Positions 39,524-48,030 of a stretch of 64,000 bases of DNA are shown in pieces. Under the pieces are notes generated by a model that had not been told where the DNA came from, did no database searches, and was given only the letters and a program-made list of their open reading frames with translations. The position numbers were made by a program, and so were the translations under genes. Every line of letters starts with the position of its first letter. The first letter of the stretch is position 1. The DNA comes from Ornithinicoccus sp045032955. Its GTDB lineage: Bacteria; Actinomycetota; Actinomycetes; Actinomycetales; Dermatophilaceae. The stretch spans positions 169,185 to 233,184 of the forward strand of contig NZ_JBJFZU010000011.1 in NCBI RefSeq assembly GCF_045032955.1. Reading direction: 5' to 3'.

Positions 39524-40795
39524 GTGACGTCGAACCCGCCGAAGACTCCCCGCGCCGGCATCGTCACCCCCACCCGAGCGACCCTGCTGCTCACCACGAC
39601 GCTGGCCTCGCTGGCGATGATCGGGCCGTTCACGATCGACACCATCTTCCCGGGGTTCGAGGCGATCGGCCGCGACTTCGACGCGGACACCGCGGCGCTG
39701 CAGCAGATCACCAGCGTCTACCTGCTCAGCTTCGCGGTGATGAGCATCTTCCACGGGCCGATCTCGGACGCCCTGGGCCGCAAGCCGGTGATGATCGGCG
39801 GGCTCCTGGGGTATGTCGTCGCCTCCGTCGTGTGCGCGCTGGCGCCGTCGCTGACGGTGCTGCTGGTGGCCCGTGCTGCGCAGGGCCTGTTCGCCGGGGC
39901 CGCGACGATCGTCAGCCGGGCCGTCATCCGCGACCTCTTCTCCGGCGCCGAGGCGCAGCGGCTGATGGCCCGGGTGATGATGATCTTCGCCGTGGCACCG
40001 GCGATCGCGCCGGTCATCGGCGGCGAGATCCTGCGTTTCGGGCCGTGGCACTGGGTGTTCTGGTTCGTCGCCGGCTACGGGTTGCTGGCCGCGCTGCTCA
40101 CCGCGACCGTGCTGCCCGAGACGCTGCCGCCCGAGGACCGGCGCCCGCTCCGGGTCGGCACCGTCGTGGAGGGCCTGTGGCGGGTCGCCCGCTCCGGTCG
40201 CTTCGAGCGGCTGGCCTTCTGCTCGGCGTTCACCTTCGCGTCCTACTTCCTCTACGTCGTGGCCGCCCCGATCGTCGTCGTCGACCTGCTGGGCAAGGGC
40301 GAGCAGGACTTCTGGATGCTCTTCGTGCCGATGATCGGCGGCATGGTCATCGGATCGATGCTGACCAACCGGCTCGCGGGCCGGGTGGACACCGACCGGA
40401 TGCTGGACGTGGTGATGGTGGGCCTGCTGGTCGCCGCGGGCCTCAACGTCGGGCTGGCCGCGCTGGTGCCCAGCCTGCCCTGGGTGGTGCTCGGTCCGGC
40501 CGCCACCGGGATCGCGATCGGCGTCGCCTTCCCGGTGCTGCAGCTGGCCATGCTCGACCTCTTCCCGCACGACCGCGGGTCGGCGGCCTCGATGGCCTCC
40601 TTCGCCACGCTCGTCTTCAACGCCCTGCTGGCCGGGGCCATCGTGCCGCTGGTCACCGGCAGCCTGCTGACGACGGCGCTGACCAGCGCCGGCTTCGCCG
40701 TGCTCGGTGCACTGCTGTGGGCCTGGCACCGCCGCGCCACGGCTGCCCCGGCGGAGGCGGTCCCGGCCGTCGAGCCCACCACCCGTACGCAGTAG
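39524..40795 (+). CDS. Bcr/CflA-type MFS drug exporter, second copy
   Basis: A 423-residue protein with 12 helices. Helix 1 reads MIGPFTIDTIFPGFEAIGRDF, and the loop FHGPISDALGRKPVMIGG is the MFS signature; both match the Bcr/CflA group and the product of 879-2207. The GTG at 39524 is taken as the start because it gives the family-length N-terminus, and TACCGT lies just upstream as a possible -10. The substrate is unknown. A hairpin follows the stop codon. Confidence 0.88.
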   Translation: MTSNPPKTPRAGIVTPTRATLLLTTTLASLAMIGPFTIDTIFPGFEAIGRDFDADTAALQQITSVYLLSFAVMSIFHGPISDALGRKPVMIGGLLGYVVASVVCALAPSLTVLLVARAAQGLFAGAATIVSRAVIRDLFSGAEAQRLMARVMMIFAVAPAIAPVIGGEILRFGPWHWVFWFVAGYGLLAALLTATVLPETLPPEDRRPLRVGTVVEGLWRVARSGRFERLAFCSAFTFASYFLYVVAAPIVVVDLLGKGEQDFWMLFVPMIGGMVIGSMLTNRLAGRVDTDRMLDVVMVGLLVAAGLNVGLAALVPSLPWVVLGPAATGIAIGVAFPVLQLAMLDLFPHDRGSAASMASFATLVFNALLAGAIVPLVTGSLLTTALTSAGFAVLGALLWAWHRRATAAPAEAVPAVEPTTRTQ

Positions 40796-40834
40796 TCGTC
40801 CTGCTGCGGCCGTGCAGCACGACATCAGGACGAC
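40795..40834. terminator. Hairpin terminator between the MFS gene and the formate dehydrogenase operon
   Basis: GTCGTCCTG at 40795-40803 pairs with CAGGACGAC at 40826-40834, with a small internal stem CTGC/GCAG. It begins at the last base of the MFS stop codon and lies 68 nt from the convergent fdsA stop. Confidence 0.65.
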
Positions 40835-40901
40835 GGGTGCCTACGAGTGGTGCTGGGCCCGGGTAGGCGTGCCGCAGGTCGACCGACCCACGGCTGACGA
40901 C

Positions 40902-43900
40902 TCAGCCACCGGAGGGCTCGGCGACCTCGGCCCGGTCGATCTCACCCTGCCGGTAGAACTCGACACCGGCCCGCAGCAACGGGTCCATCTGCTCGCCGCG
41001 CTGCACCCGGGCGACGATGCCGGCCCGCATCCGGGGGTCCCAGAACTTGCGCAGGTGGGTGGCGATCTCCTCGGCGGCCCGCTCCGGCGGCAGATGCGCC
41101 ATCGCCCGGGCGATGTCGTTGCCCATCCGCAGGTCGGCGGGCAGCTCCACCCGGTCCTCCGGCGGCCCGGCGTTCTGCACCGCCACCTGGACCGCGGTGA
41201 CCTTGTACTCCGGGCAGTTGGTCGCCCAGTCCGAGTTCTCGGTGGTGACCACGTTGGCGCCGGTCACCGGGTGGTGGAAGGTCGTGTAGACGACGCCGGG
41301 CTGCATCCGCTCCGAGACCACCGCCGTCAGCGACGTCGCCCCGACCCGGCTGGCCAGCTCGACCCGGTCCCCGTCGTGGATGCCCCGCAGCTCGGCGTCC
41401 GCCGGGTGGATCTCCAGCACGTCCTGCTCGTGCCATGTCGAGTTCGCGGTGCGCCGCGTCTGGGCACCCACGTTGTACTGGGACAGGATCCGCCCGGTGG
41501 TGAGGATCAGCGGGAAGCGACGGTTCGTAGTCTCGGTGGTCGGCACGAAGACGGTCGGCACCAGCCGGCCCTTGCCGCGCACGAACTCGTCCACGTGCAT
41601 CGTCGGGGTGCCCTGCGGTGCGGCGTCGTCCACCGGCCACTGCATGGACCCCTCGGCGTCCAGCCGGGCGAAGCTCACCCCGGCGAAGGTGGGCGTGGTG
41701 GCCGCGATCTCATCCATGATCTCCGCCGCGGAGGCATACCCCATCGGGTAGCCCATCGATGTGGCGATGTCGCAGACGATCTGCCACTCGTCCTTGCCGA
41801 CGACGCTCGGCATCACCGGTCGCACCCGGCCGAGGCGCCGCTCGGCGTTGGTGAAGGTGCCGTCCTTCTCCAGGAAGCTGCTGCCGGGCAGGAAGACGTG
41901 GGCGTACCGCGCGGTCTCGTTGAGGAACAGGTCCTGGACGACGACCAGCTCCATCGAGCGCAGCGCCGACCGCACGTGGTGCAGGTTCGGGTCGGACTGG
42001 GCGATGTCCTCGCCGTGCACGAAGAGTCCCTTGAAGCTGCCCCCGATCGCGGCGTCGAACATGTTCGGGATCCGCAGTCCGGGCTCCGGGTCCAGGGTGA
42101 CGCCCCACAGGTCCTCGAAGATCGAGCGCACCGCCGGCAGCGAGATGTGCCGGTAGCCGGGCAGCTCGTGCGGGAAGGACCCCATGTCGCAGGAGCCCTG
42201 CACGTTGTTCTGGCCGCGCAGCGGGTTCACGCCGACCCCGGCCCGGCCGATGTTGCCGGTGATCATGGCCAGGTTGGCCATCCCCATCACCATCGTCGAG
42301 CCCTGGCTGTGCTCGGTGACGCCCAGCCCGTAGTAGATCGACCCGTTCGGGGCGGCCGCGAAGAGCCGGGCCGCGGACCGCACCTGCTCGGGGTCCAGAC
42401 CGGTGGCCGCCGCCGTGGCCTCCGGGCTGTTCTCCGGGTCCGCGATGAACTCCAGGTATGCCTGCACGTCCTCGCAGCGCCGGGCCAGGAACTCCGTGTC
42501 GTGCAGCCCCTCGGTGACGACCACGTGGGCGAGCGCGTTGACGAAGGCGACGTTCGAGCCGGGCAGCAGCGGCAGGTGGTATGCCGCCTCCACGTGCGGG
42601 GAGCGCACCAGGTCGATCCGGCGCGGGTCGGCGACGACGATCTGGGCGCCCTGACGCAGCCGCTGCTTCATCCGGGACGCGAAGACCGGGTGCGCGTCGG
42701 TGGGGTTGGCACCGATCAGCAGCACCACGTCGGTCTCCTCGACGGAGGCGAAGTCCTGGGTGCCGGCGGAGGTGCCGAAGGTCTGGTTCAGCCCGTAGCC
42801 CGTGGGGCTGTGGCAGACCCGGGCGCAGGTGTCGATGTTGTTGTTGCCGAATGCCGCCCGCACCATCTTCTGGACGACGTAGACCTCCTCGTTGGTGCAC
42901 CGGGAGGAGGAGATGCCGCCGATCGAGCCCACCCCGTGGCGCTCCCGGATGTCCAGGAAGCCGCGGGCGACCCGGTCGATCGCCTCCGACCAGCCGACCT
43001 CGCGCCACTCGTCGTCGATCGAGTCGCGGACCATCGGGGACAGCTGGCGGTCCTCGTGGTTGGCGTAGCCGTAGGCGAAGCGTCCCTTGACGCAGCTGTG
43101 CCCGTCGTTGGCCTTGCCCGCCTTCAGCGGGATCATGCGGACCACGTCGGTCTTCTGGGTGCCGTCAGCGGCGCGGGTGTCGGTGACCTCGGCACGGAAG
43201 GTGCAGCCGACCCCGCAGTAGGCGCAGGTGGTCTCCACGACGCGCTTCGGCATACCCAGGCTGACCAGGGACTTCTCGGCGAGCGCGTCGGTGGGGCAGG
43301 CCTGCACGCAGGCGCCGCAGGAGACGCACTCGGAGGAGAAGAAGTCGCCCGGCCCCGGGGCGATCCGGGAGTCGAAGCCGCGGCCCTCCACGGTCAGCGC
43401 GAAGGTGCCCTGCACGTCGGAGCAGGCCCGCACGCAGCGGGAGCAGACGATGCACGCCTGCGGGTCGTAGTCGAAGTAGGGGTTGGAGGTGTCCTTGGCG
43501 GCACCGCCGTCGACATGGGTGTGCGTGGGGGTCTCTCCCCGCCCACCCGGCAGGCCGTAGCGCACCTGCTCGACCCCGGTCTGCCGGGCGAGCGTCTGCA
43601 TCTGGCAGCTCCCGCGCTCGCAGCCGGCGCAGTCGCTCGGGTGGTCGGACAGGTAGAGCTCCATCACCCCGCGCCGCAGCCGGCGCACCTGCTCGGTGTC
43701 GGTGCGCACCACCGCCCCCTCGGCGCACGGGGTGGTGCACGAGGCCGGGGCACCCTTGCCGCCCTCGACCTCCACCAGGCAGAGCCGGCACGAGCCGAAG
43801 GCCTTGAGGCTGTCGGTGGCGCACAGGCTGGGGATCTGCACGCCGGCCTCGCGGGCGGCCCGCAGCAGCGAGGTCCCGGCCGGGACGCTCACCTCGCGGT

Positions 43901-44048
43901 CGTCGATGGTCAGCGTCACCGTCCCGCTCCCGGCCCCCTCGACCGCGGGCGTGCCGTAGTCCGGCTCCGGCTCGTAGGCCGCTCCGGTCGGGTCCATCAG
44001 CATGCCCCCGTGGGCGGCGGCCTGCTCGGGCGTGAAGATCGGCTTCAT
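40902..44048 (-). CDS. fdsA: NAD-dependent formate dehydrogenase alpha subunit with fused delta (FdsD) domain
   Basis: A 1048-residue molybdo- or tungsto-enzyme that oxidises formate to CO2. Order: plant-type 2Fe-2S domain (C76, C87, C90, C104), NuoG-like cluster region (C140, C143, C148), two 4Fe-4S ferredoxin motifs (about 199-209 and 241-251), then the bis-MGD domain with its cluster at C275, C278, C282 and C319. The metal ligand is C412 in ARVCHSPT, so this is a Cys and not a selenocysteine enzyme. Residues of about 972-1048 (MGNDIARAMAHLPPERAAEE, THLRKFWDPRMR) match the usually separate FdsD subunit. The ATG overlaps the fdsB stop (TGATG). It is the last gene of operon fdsG-fdsB-fdsA. 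Confidence 0.94.
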   Translation of the reverse strand: MKPIFTPEQAAAHGGMLMDPTGAAYEPEPDYGTPAVEGAGSGTVTLTIDDREVSVPAGTSLLRAAREAGVQIPSLCATDSLKAFGSCRLCLVEVEGGKGAPASCTTPCAEGAVVRTDTEQVRRLRRGVMELYLSDHPSDCAGCERGSCQMQTLARQTGVEQVRYGLPGGRGETPTHTHVDGGAAKDTSNPYFDYDPQACIVCSRCVRACSDVQGTFALTVEGRGFDSRIAPGPGDFFSSECVSCGACVQACPTDALAEKSLVSLGMPKRVVETTCAYCGVGCTFRAEVTDTRAADGTQKTDVVRMIPLKAGKANDGHSCVKGRFAYGYANHEDRQLSPMVRDSIDDEWREVGWSEAIDRVARGFLDIRERHGVGSIGGISSSRCTNEEVYVVQKMVRAAFGNNNIDTCARVCHSPTGYGLNQTFGTSAGTQDFASVEETDVVLLIGANPTDAHPVFASRMKQRLRQGAQIVVADPRRIDLVRSPHVEAAYHLPLLPGSNVAFVNALAHVVVTEGLHDTEFLARRCEDVQAYLEFIADPENSPEATAAATGLDPEQVRSAARLFAAAPNGSIYYGLGVTEHSQGSTMVMGMANLAMITGNIGRAGVGVNPLRGQNNVQGSCDMGSFPHELPGYRHISLPAVRSIFEDLWGVTLDPEPGLRIPNMFDAAIGGSFKGLFVHGEDIAQSDPNLHHVRSALRSMELVVVQDLFLNETARYAHVFLPGSSFLEKDGTFTNAERRLGRVRPVMPSVVGKDEWQIVCDIATSMGYPMGYASAAEIMDEIAATTPTFAGVSFARLDAEGSMQWPVDDAAPQGTPTMHVDEFVRGKGRLVPTVFVPTTETTNRRFPLILTTGRILSQYNVGAQTRRTANSTWHEQDVLEIHPADAELRGIHDGDRVELASRVGATSLTAVVSERMQPGVVYTTFHHPVTGANVVTTENSDWATNCPEYKVTAVQVAVQNAGPPEDRVELPADLRMGNDIARAMAHLPPERAAEEIATHLRKFWDPRMRAGIVARVQRGEQMDPLLRAGVEFYRQGEIDRAEVAEPSGG

Positions 44049-45619
44049 CACGGGCTCCTCTCGAAGTCCTCCGGGAAGTGGCTGATGGCGCTGCGGACCG
44101 GCATCGGGGTCAGCCCGCCCATCGCGCACAGCGACCCGGTGGTCATGGTCTCGCAGAGGTCCTCCAGCAGCACGAACAGCTGGTCGCGCCCGGGCGCGGA
44201 GGACGGGGTGGCGCAGATCCGGTCGATCGTCTCGACCCCGCGGGTGGACCCGACCCGGCACGGGGTGCACTTGCCGCACGACTCGACCGAGCAGAACTCC
44301 ATCGCGAACCGGGCCATCGCGGCCATGTCGACCGACTCGTCGAAGACGACGATCCCGCCGTGGCCGAGCATCGCGCCCGCCTCGGCGAGCTCCTCGTAGC
44401 CCATCGGGACCTCGAGCCGGTCGTCCGGCAGGTAGGCCCCCAGCGGGCCGCCGACCTGCACCGCCCGCACCGGGGCACCGCTGCGGGTGCCGCCGCCGAT
44501 GTCGTGGACCAGCTCCCGCAGGCTGATCCCGAGGTCGGCCTCGAAGACCCCGCCGCGGGCGATGTTGCCGGCCAGCTGGAAGATCTGGGTGCCGCGCGAC
44601 CTGCCCAGGCCGCGGGCGGCATACGCCTCGCCGCCCTGCGCCAGCACCATCGGCACCGCCGCGAAGGTGAGCAGGTTGTTGACGACCGTCGGACAGCCCC
44701 ACAGACCCTCGAGCGCGGGGATCGGCGGCTTGGCCCGCACCTCCCCGCGGCGCCCCTCGAGGGACTCCAGCATCGAGGTCTCCTCGCCGCAGATGTAGGC
44801 CCCGGCCCCCACCCGCACCTGCAGGTGGAAGGCCCGGCCGCTGCCTGCCACGTCGTCGCCGAGCCAGCCGTGCCGGGTCGCCACCGCGATCGCCTGGCGC
44901 AGGGTCGCGACGGCGTCCGGGTACTCGCTGCGGCAGTAGATGTAGCCCTGGGTGGCGCCCACCGTGGTCGCCGCGATCGCCATCCCCTCGAGCAGGGTGA
45001 ACGGGTCCCCCTCGGACAGCATCCGGTCGGCGAAGGTGCCGGAGTCGCCCTCGTCCAGGTTGCAGGCGACGTAGATCTGCTCGGCGCCCTGCTCCCGGGC
45101 CTGCAGCACGGTGCGCCACTTGATGCCGGTCGGGAAGCCGGCGCCGCCGCGGCCGCGCAGCCCGGAGGTGACCAGCTCCTCGACCACGTCGGCCGGGTCC
45201 AGCTGCAGGCTGCGGCGCAGCCCGGCCCAGCCGCCGCCTGCCTCGTAGGCCTCGATGTCGGTCGGTTCGGCCAGCCCCAGCCGGGCCAGGCTGACCCGTT
45301 GCTGCCGGGCCAGCCACGGGTCGTCGTCGACGACCCCGACGAACTCGACGGCCTGGCCACCCTGCTCGACCGGCTCCCCGTCCAGCATCCCGGCCCGCAC
45401 CAGGTCGACGACCGCGGCCGCCGTGACACCGGCATACCCGATCCGGCCCTTGTCCGTCTCGACCTCCACCAGCGGCTCCCGCCAGAGCATCCCGCGGGAG
45501 CCGTTGCGGCGCACCCGCACGTCCGGGTATGCCGCCAGCGCGGCCGCGACCTCGTCCGCCCCGACCGCGCGGGCGGAGGAGTCACAGGGCACCCAGACGA
45601 CGCTCGTGGCCACCGTCAC
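44048..45619 (-). CDS. fdsB: Formate dehydrogenase beta subunit (FdsB/NuoF-like, NADH and FMN binding)
   Basis: A 523-residue diaphorase subunit that passes electrons from the formate dehydrogenase clusters to NAD+. An N-terminal thioredoxin-like region covers about 1-95. The FMN loop GLRGRGGAGFPTGIKW is at 153-168, NADH-binding GAGAYICGEETSML at 271-284, and the 4Fe-4S motif SVESCGKCTPCRVG near residue 430. The GTG start overlaps the fdsG stop (GTGA). The length agrees with FdsB of the NAD-linked formate dehydrogenases. Confidence 0.94.
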   Translation of the reverse strand: MTVATSVVWVPCDSSARAVGADEVAAALAAYPDVRVRRNGSRGMLWREPLVEVETDKGRIGYAGVTAAAVVDLVRAGMLDGEPVEQGGQAVEFVGVVDDDPWLARQQRVSLARLGLAEPTDIEAYEAGGGWAGLRRSLQLDPADVVEELVTSGLRGRGGAGFPTGIKWRTVLQAREQGAEQIYVACNLDEGDSGTFADRMLSEGDPFTLLEGMAIAATTVGATQGYIYCRSEYPDAVATLRQAIAVATRHGWLGDDVAGSGRAFHLQVRVGAGAYICGEETSMLESLEGRRGEVRAKPPIPALEGLWGCPTVVNNLLTFAAVPMVLAQGGEAYAARGLGRSRGTQIFQLAGNIARGGVFEADLGISLRELVHDIGGGTRSGAPVRAVQVGGPLGAYLPDDRLEVPMGYEELAEAGAMLGHGGIVVFDESVDMAAMARFAMEFCSVESCGKCTPCRVGSTRGVETIDRICATPSSAPGRDQLFVLLEDLCETMTTGSLCAMGGLTPMPVRSAISHFPEDFERSP

Positions 45620-46110
45620 CGGGACCACTCCTGCTCGGCGTGGGCCAGGTCGGCCTCGGTGACCCGCCCACGGAGCACCCCGTCGAGGCTGGCCGTGGGG
45701 CCCAGGGCGCAGTTGCCGAAGCAGAAGATCTCCCGCACCCCGACGTCCACCCGCTTCCCGAACCGCTGCTGCGCGGCGGCGTACAGGGCGGCCGCACCGA
45801 CGGCCTGGCAGGCCTCCGCGCGGCATACCGCGACCTCGTGCGCGGGCGGCGGGGTACGACGGAAGTCGTGGTAGAAGCTGACCACCCCGTGCACCTCGGC
45901 CACCGAGAGGTTCAGCACGTCGGCGACCTGGAGGACGTCCTCGTCCGCGACCCACCCGTGCTCGGCCATCACCGCGTGCAGGATCTCCAGCAGCGACCCG
46001 CGCTCGGGCGCCCGCTCGGTGGCGATCCTGCGGACCGACTCGGCCCGTGGCGATCTGGGCGCCGGAGCACCCTGTGGTGCCCGTCCCCGCTCTCGCTGAC
46101 CTCGCGGCAC
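45616..46110 (-). CDS. fdsG: Formate dehydrogenase gamma subunit (FdsG/NuoE-like, 2Fe-2S)
   Basis: A 164-residue thioredoxin-fold 2Fe-2S protein. Ligands C96-x4-C101 and C130-x3-C134 (CRAEAC and CFGNC) follow the NuoE pattern. The helical N-terminal part has SLLEILHAVMAEHGWV and VHGVVSFYHDF. The GTG start has GGGAGG nine bases upstream. It is the first gene of the fds operon; TAGACT at 46140-46145 on the minus strand is a plausible -10. The divergent neighbour is a PNPOx-like gene. Confidence 0.93.
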   Translation of the reverse strand: MPRGQRERGRAPQGAPAPRSPRAESVRRIATERAPERGSLLEILHAVMAEHGWVADEDVLQVADVLNLSVAEVHGVVSFYHDFRRTPPPAHEVAVCRAEACQAVGAAALYAAAQQRFGKRVDVGVREIFCFGNCALGPTASLDGVLRGRVTEADLAHAEQEWSR

Positions 46111-46196
46111 GTCCGCGCCTCCCGTCCTTGGGTCTTGTCAGTCTAGGACCTCCCTCGGCCCGCACAACCGGGACACGCATGTACGACAATTAGTAG

Positions 46197-46202
46197 TAGA
46201 AT
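46197..46202 (+). promoter_or_regulatory. Likely -10 box of the PNPOx-like gene
   Basis: TAGAAT lies in an unusually A/T-rich stretch (about 46186-46204), 31 bases before the ATG at 46234, which has a strong AGGAGG Shine-Dalgarno. No clear -35 was found. Confidence 0.4.
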
Positions 46203-46233
46203 CTGTGGTACGGACCCATCCCAGGAGGTCGCC

Positions 46234-46665
46234 ATGAGCGAGCCGATGCAGATCCTCTCCACCGACGACTGCTGGCAGCGGCTGCGGGACCACGAGTTCG
46301 GCCGTCTCGCCTACCACCTCACCGACGAGGTGCACATCGTGCCGGTGAACTACGCCTCGGACGGCTCCCGGATCCTGCTGCGCACCATCGAGGGGTCCAA
46401 GCTGCTGGGGGTCGTGATGCACGGGGACGTCGCCTTCGAGATCGACGAGGTCGACGACGACAGCGAGACCGCCTGGAGCGTGATCGGTCGCGGACGGGCG
46501 CGCATCCTGGAGGGACGCGCTGCCGTGGACGCCGACAACCTCCGGCTCCGCCCCTGGCTGGGGGACGAGCGGCACGTGGTGGTCGAGATCGCGCTCACCG
46601 AGGTCAGCGGCCGGCAGTTCCGGCTGTCCAGACCCTGGCGACAGCTGCTCCCCGAGCAGCACTGA
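46234..46665 (+). CDS. Pyridoxamine 5'-phosphate oxidase-like flavin-binding protein
   Basis: A 143-residue split-barrel protein. LRDHEFGRLAYHLTDEVHIVPVNYASDG is the typical start of PNPOx-like FMN or F420-binding small proteins, followed by RTIEGSKLLGVVMHGDVAFEID and WSVIGRGRARIL. Such proteins are often called nitroimidazole-resistance or F420-dependent reductase-like; the actual reaction cannot be assigned. AGGAGG five bases before the ATG decides the start. It is divergent from the fds operon. Confidence 0.82.
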   Translation: MSEPMQILSTDDCWQRLRDHEFGRLAYHLTDEVHIVPVNYASDGSRILLRTIEGSKLLGVVMHGDVAFEIDEVDDDSETAWSVIGRGRARILEGRAAVDADNLRLRPWLGDERHVVVEIALTEVSGRQFRLSRPWRQLLPEQH

Positions 46666-46751
46666 GCACCCGGGCCGACCGGCCCGGCATCGCCCTGAGC
46701 GGGAGCGCCACCTCCCGCACACCCGCCGTGCCCTGTGGTAGGACACCCCTC

Positions 46752-48023
46752 ATGTCTTCGTCACCGAGCACCACCACCGAACCCGACCGGCAAGGCTGGA
46801 CCCTCGTCGGGCCCGGCCTCATCGTCGCCGCCACCGGGGTCGGTGCCGCGGACCTCGTCGCCACCGTCATCGCCGGCCAGAAGTACGGCTACGCGCTGCT
46901 GTGGGCCGTCGTCGTCGGCTGCCTGATGAAAGTGGTCCTGGTGGAGGGCGCCGGGCGCTACACGCTGGCCACCGGACGGACCATCTACGAGGGATGGGCC
47001 ACCCTGGGGAAGTGGACGACCTGGTACTTCGCCCCGTACATCGTCATCTGGGGCTTCGTCTACGGCGCGGCGGCGATGGCCGGCACCGGACTCCCCCTGC
47101 ACAGCCTCTTCCCCGGCCTGTCGGTGACCGTCTGGGGCATCATCTCCGGCCTCATCGGTCTGGCGCTGGTGTGGTTCGGCCACTACTCCCTCTTCGAGAA
47201 GGTCTGCGCGGCGCTGGTCGGGATCATGTTCGTGACGATGGTGATCGCGGCGGCCCTCACCCTGCCGAACATCCCCGAGCTGCTCTCCGGGCTGGCGCCC
47301 TCGATCCCCGAGGGCGGCCTGGTCAACGTGCTGTCCGTGGCGGGCGGTGTCGGCGGCACCATCACCCTGGCCGCCTACGGCTACTGGATCCGGGAGAAGG
47401 GCTGGACCACCCCCGGGCACATGCGCGTGATGCGCCTGGACAACGGCGTCGCCTACACGGTCACCGGCATCTTCGTCATCGCCACCCTCATCGTCGGCGC
47501 CGAGCTGCTCTACTCCGCCGGCATCGCGGTGCAGACCGGCGACCAGGGCCTGCTCGACCTCTCGGACGTCCTGCAGGAGCGGTACGGCGACTGGGCCGGC
47601 ACGATCTTCCTCGTCGGCTTCTGGTCGGCGGCCATGTCCTCGCTGGTCGGCGTGTGGAACGGCGTCTCGATGATGTTCGCCGACTTCGTCGGGCACGCGC
47701 GCAAGCTGCCGGCCGACCACCCCAGCACCCGGCTCGGCGGCACCTGGTACAAGGCGTACATCCTGTGGCTGACGTTCCCGCCGATGATCATGCTCTTCTT
47801 CGGGCAGCCGGTCTGGCTGATCCTGGCCTACGGCGTGCTGGGGGCCTTCTTCATGCCGTTCCTGGCGGTGACCCTGCTGTGGATCCTGAACACCTCGCGG
47901 ACCCCCGAGCAGTGGCGCAACGGCCCGGTGGTGAACGTCCTGATGGGCATCTGCGCGGCGCTCTTCGCCTGGCTCGCCGCCACCCAGCTGCAGGGGAGCA
48001 TCGAGCGGATCCTCGGGGGCTGA
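46752..48023 (+). CDS. Nramp-family-like transporter lacking the canonical metal-binding motifs
   Basis: A 423-residue protein with 11 hydrophobic helices in the Nramp/APC layout. At helix 1, where Nramp proteins have DPGN, the sequence reads VAATGVGAADLVATVIAGQK. At helix 6, where MPHN is expected, it reads TLAAYGYWIREKGW. The residues that bind Mn2+/Fe2+ are therefore not conserved, and the protein belongs to a divergent branch whose substrate is unknown. FWSAAMSSLVGVWNG and PPMIMLFFGQPVWLIL are in later helices. The ATG is chosen at 46752, where the N-terminus begins MSSSPST. The stop lies 7 nt from the convergent TauE gene. Confidence 0.8.
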   Translation: MSSSPSTTTEPDRQGWTLVGPGLIVAATGVGAADLVATVIAGQKYGYALLWAVVVGCLMKVVLVEGAGRYTLATGRTIYEGWATLGKWTTWYFAPYIVIWGFVYGAAAMAGTGLPLHSLFPGLSVTVWGIISGLIGLALVWFGHYSLFEKVCAALVGIMFVTMVIAAALTLPNIPELLSGLAPSIPEGGLVNVLSVAGGVGGTITLAAYGYWIREKGWTTPGHMRVMRLDNGVAYTVTGIFVIATLIVGAELLYSAGIAVQTGDQGLLDLSDVLQERYGDWAGTIFLVGFWSAAMSSLVGVWNGVSMMFADFVGHARKLPADHPSTRLGGTWYKAYILWLTFPPMIMLFFGQPVWLILAYGVLGAFFMPFLAVTLLWILNTSRTPEQWRNGPVVNVLMGICAALFAWLAATQLQGSIERILGG

Positions 48024-48030
48024 GCCCGGC

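Noticed and set aside
42800..42830. Selenocysteine at the formate dehydrogenase active site
   Set aside because: The metal-ligand position in ARVCHSPT is an ordinary Cys codon, and the frame has no internal TGA.
40707..44399. A 1230-codon open frame on the plus strand opposite fdsA and fdsB
   Set aside because: The composition (His, Arg, Gly, Val runs) is that of an antisense frame in high-GC DNA, and the opposite strand encodes clear formate dehydrogenase domains.
44048..46189. Longer N-terminal extension for fdsB
   Set aside because: The extension would overlap fdsG completely and contains no NuoF-like sequence; a GTGA overlap gives the normal family start at 45619.
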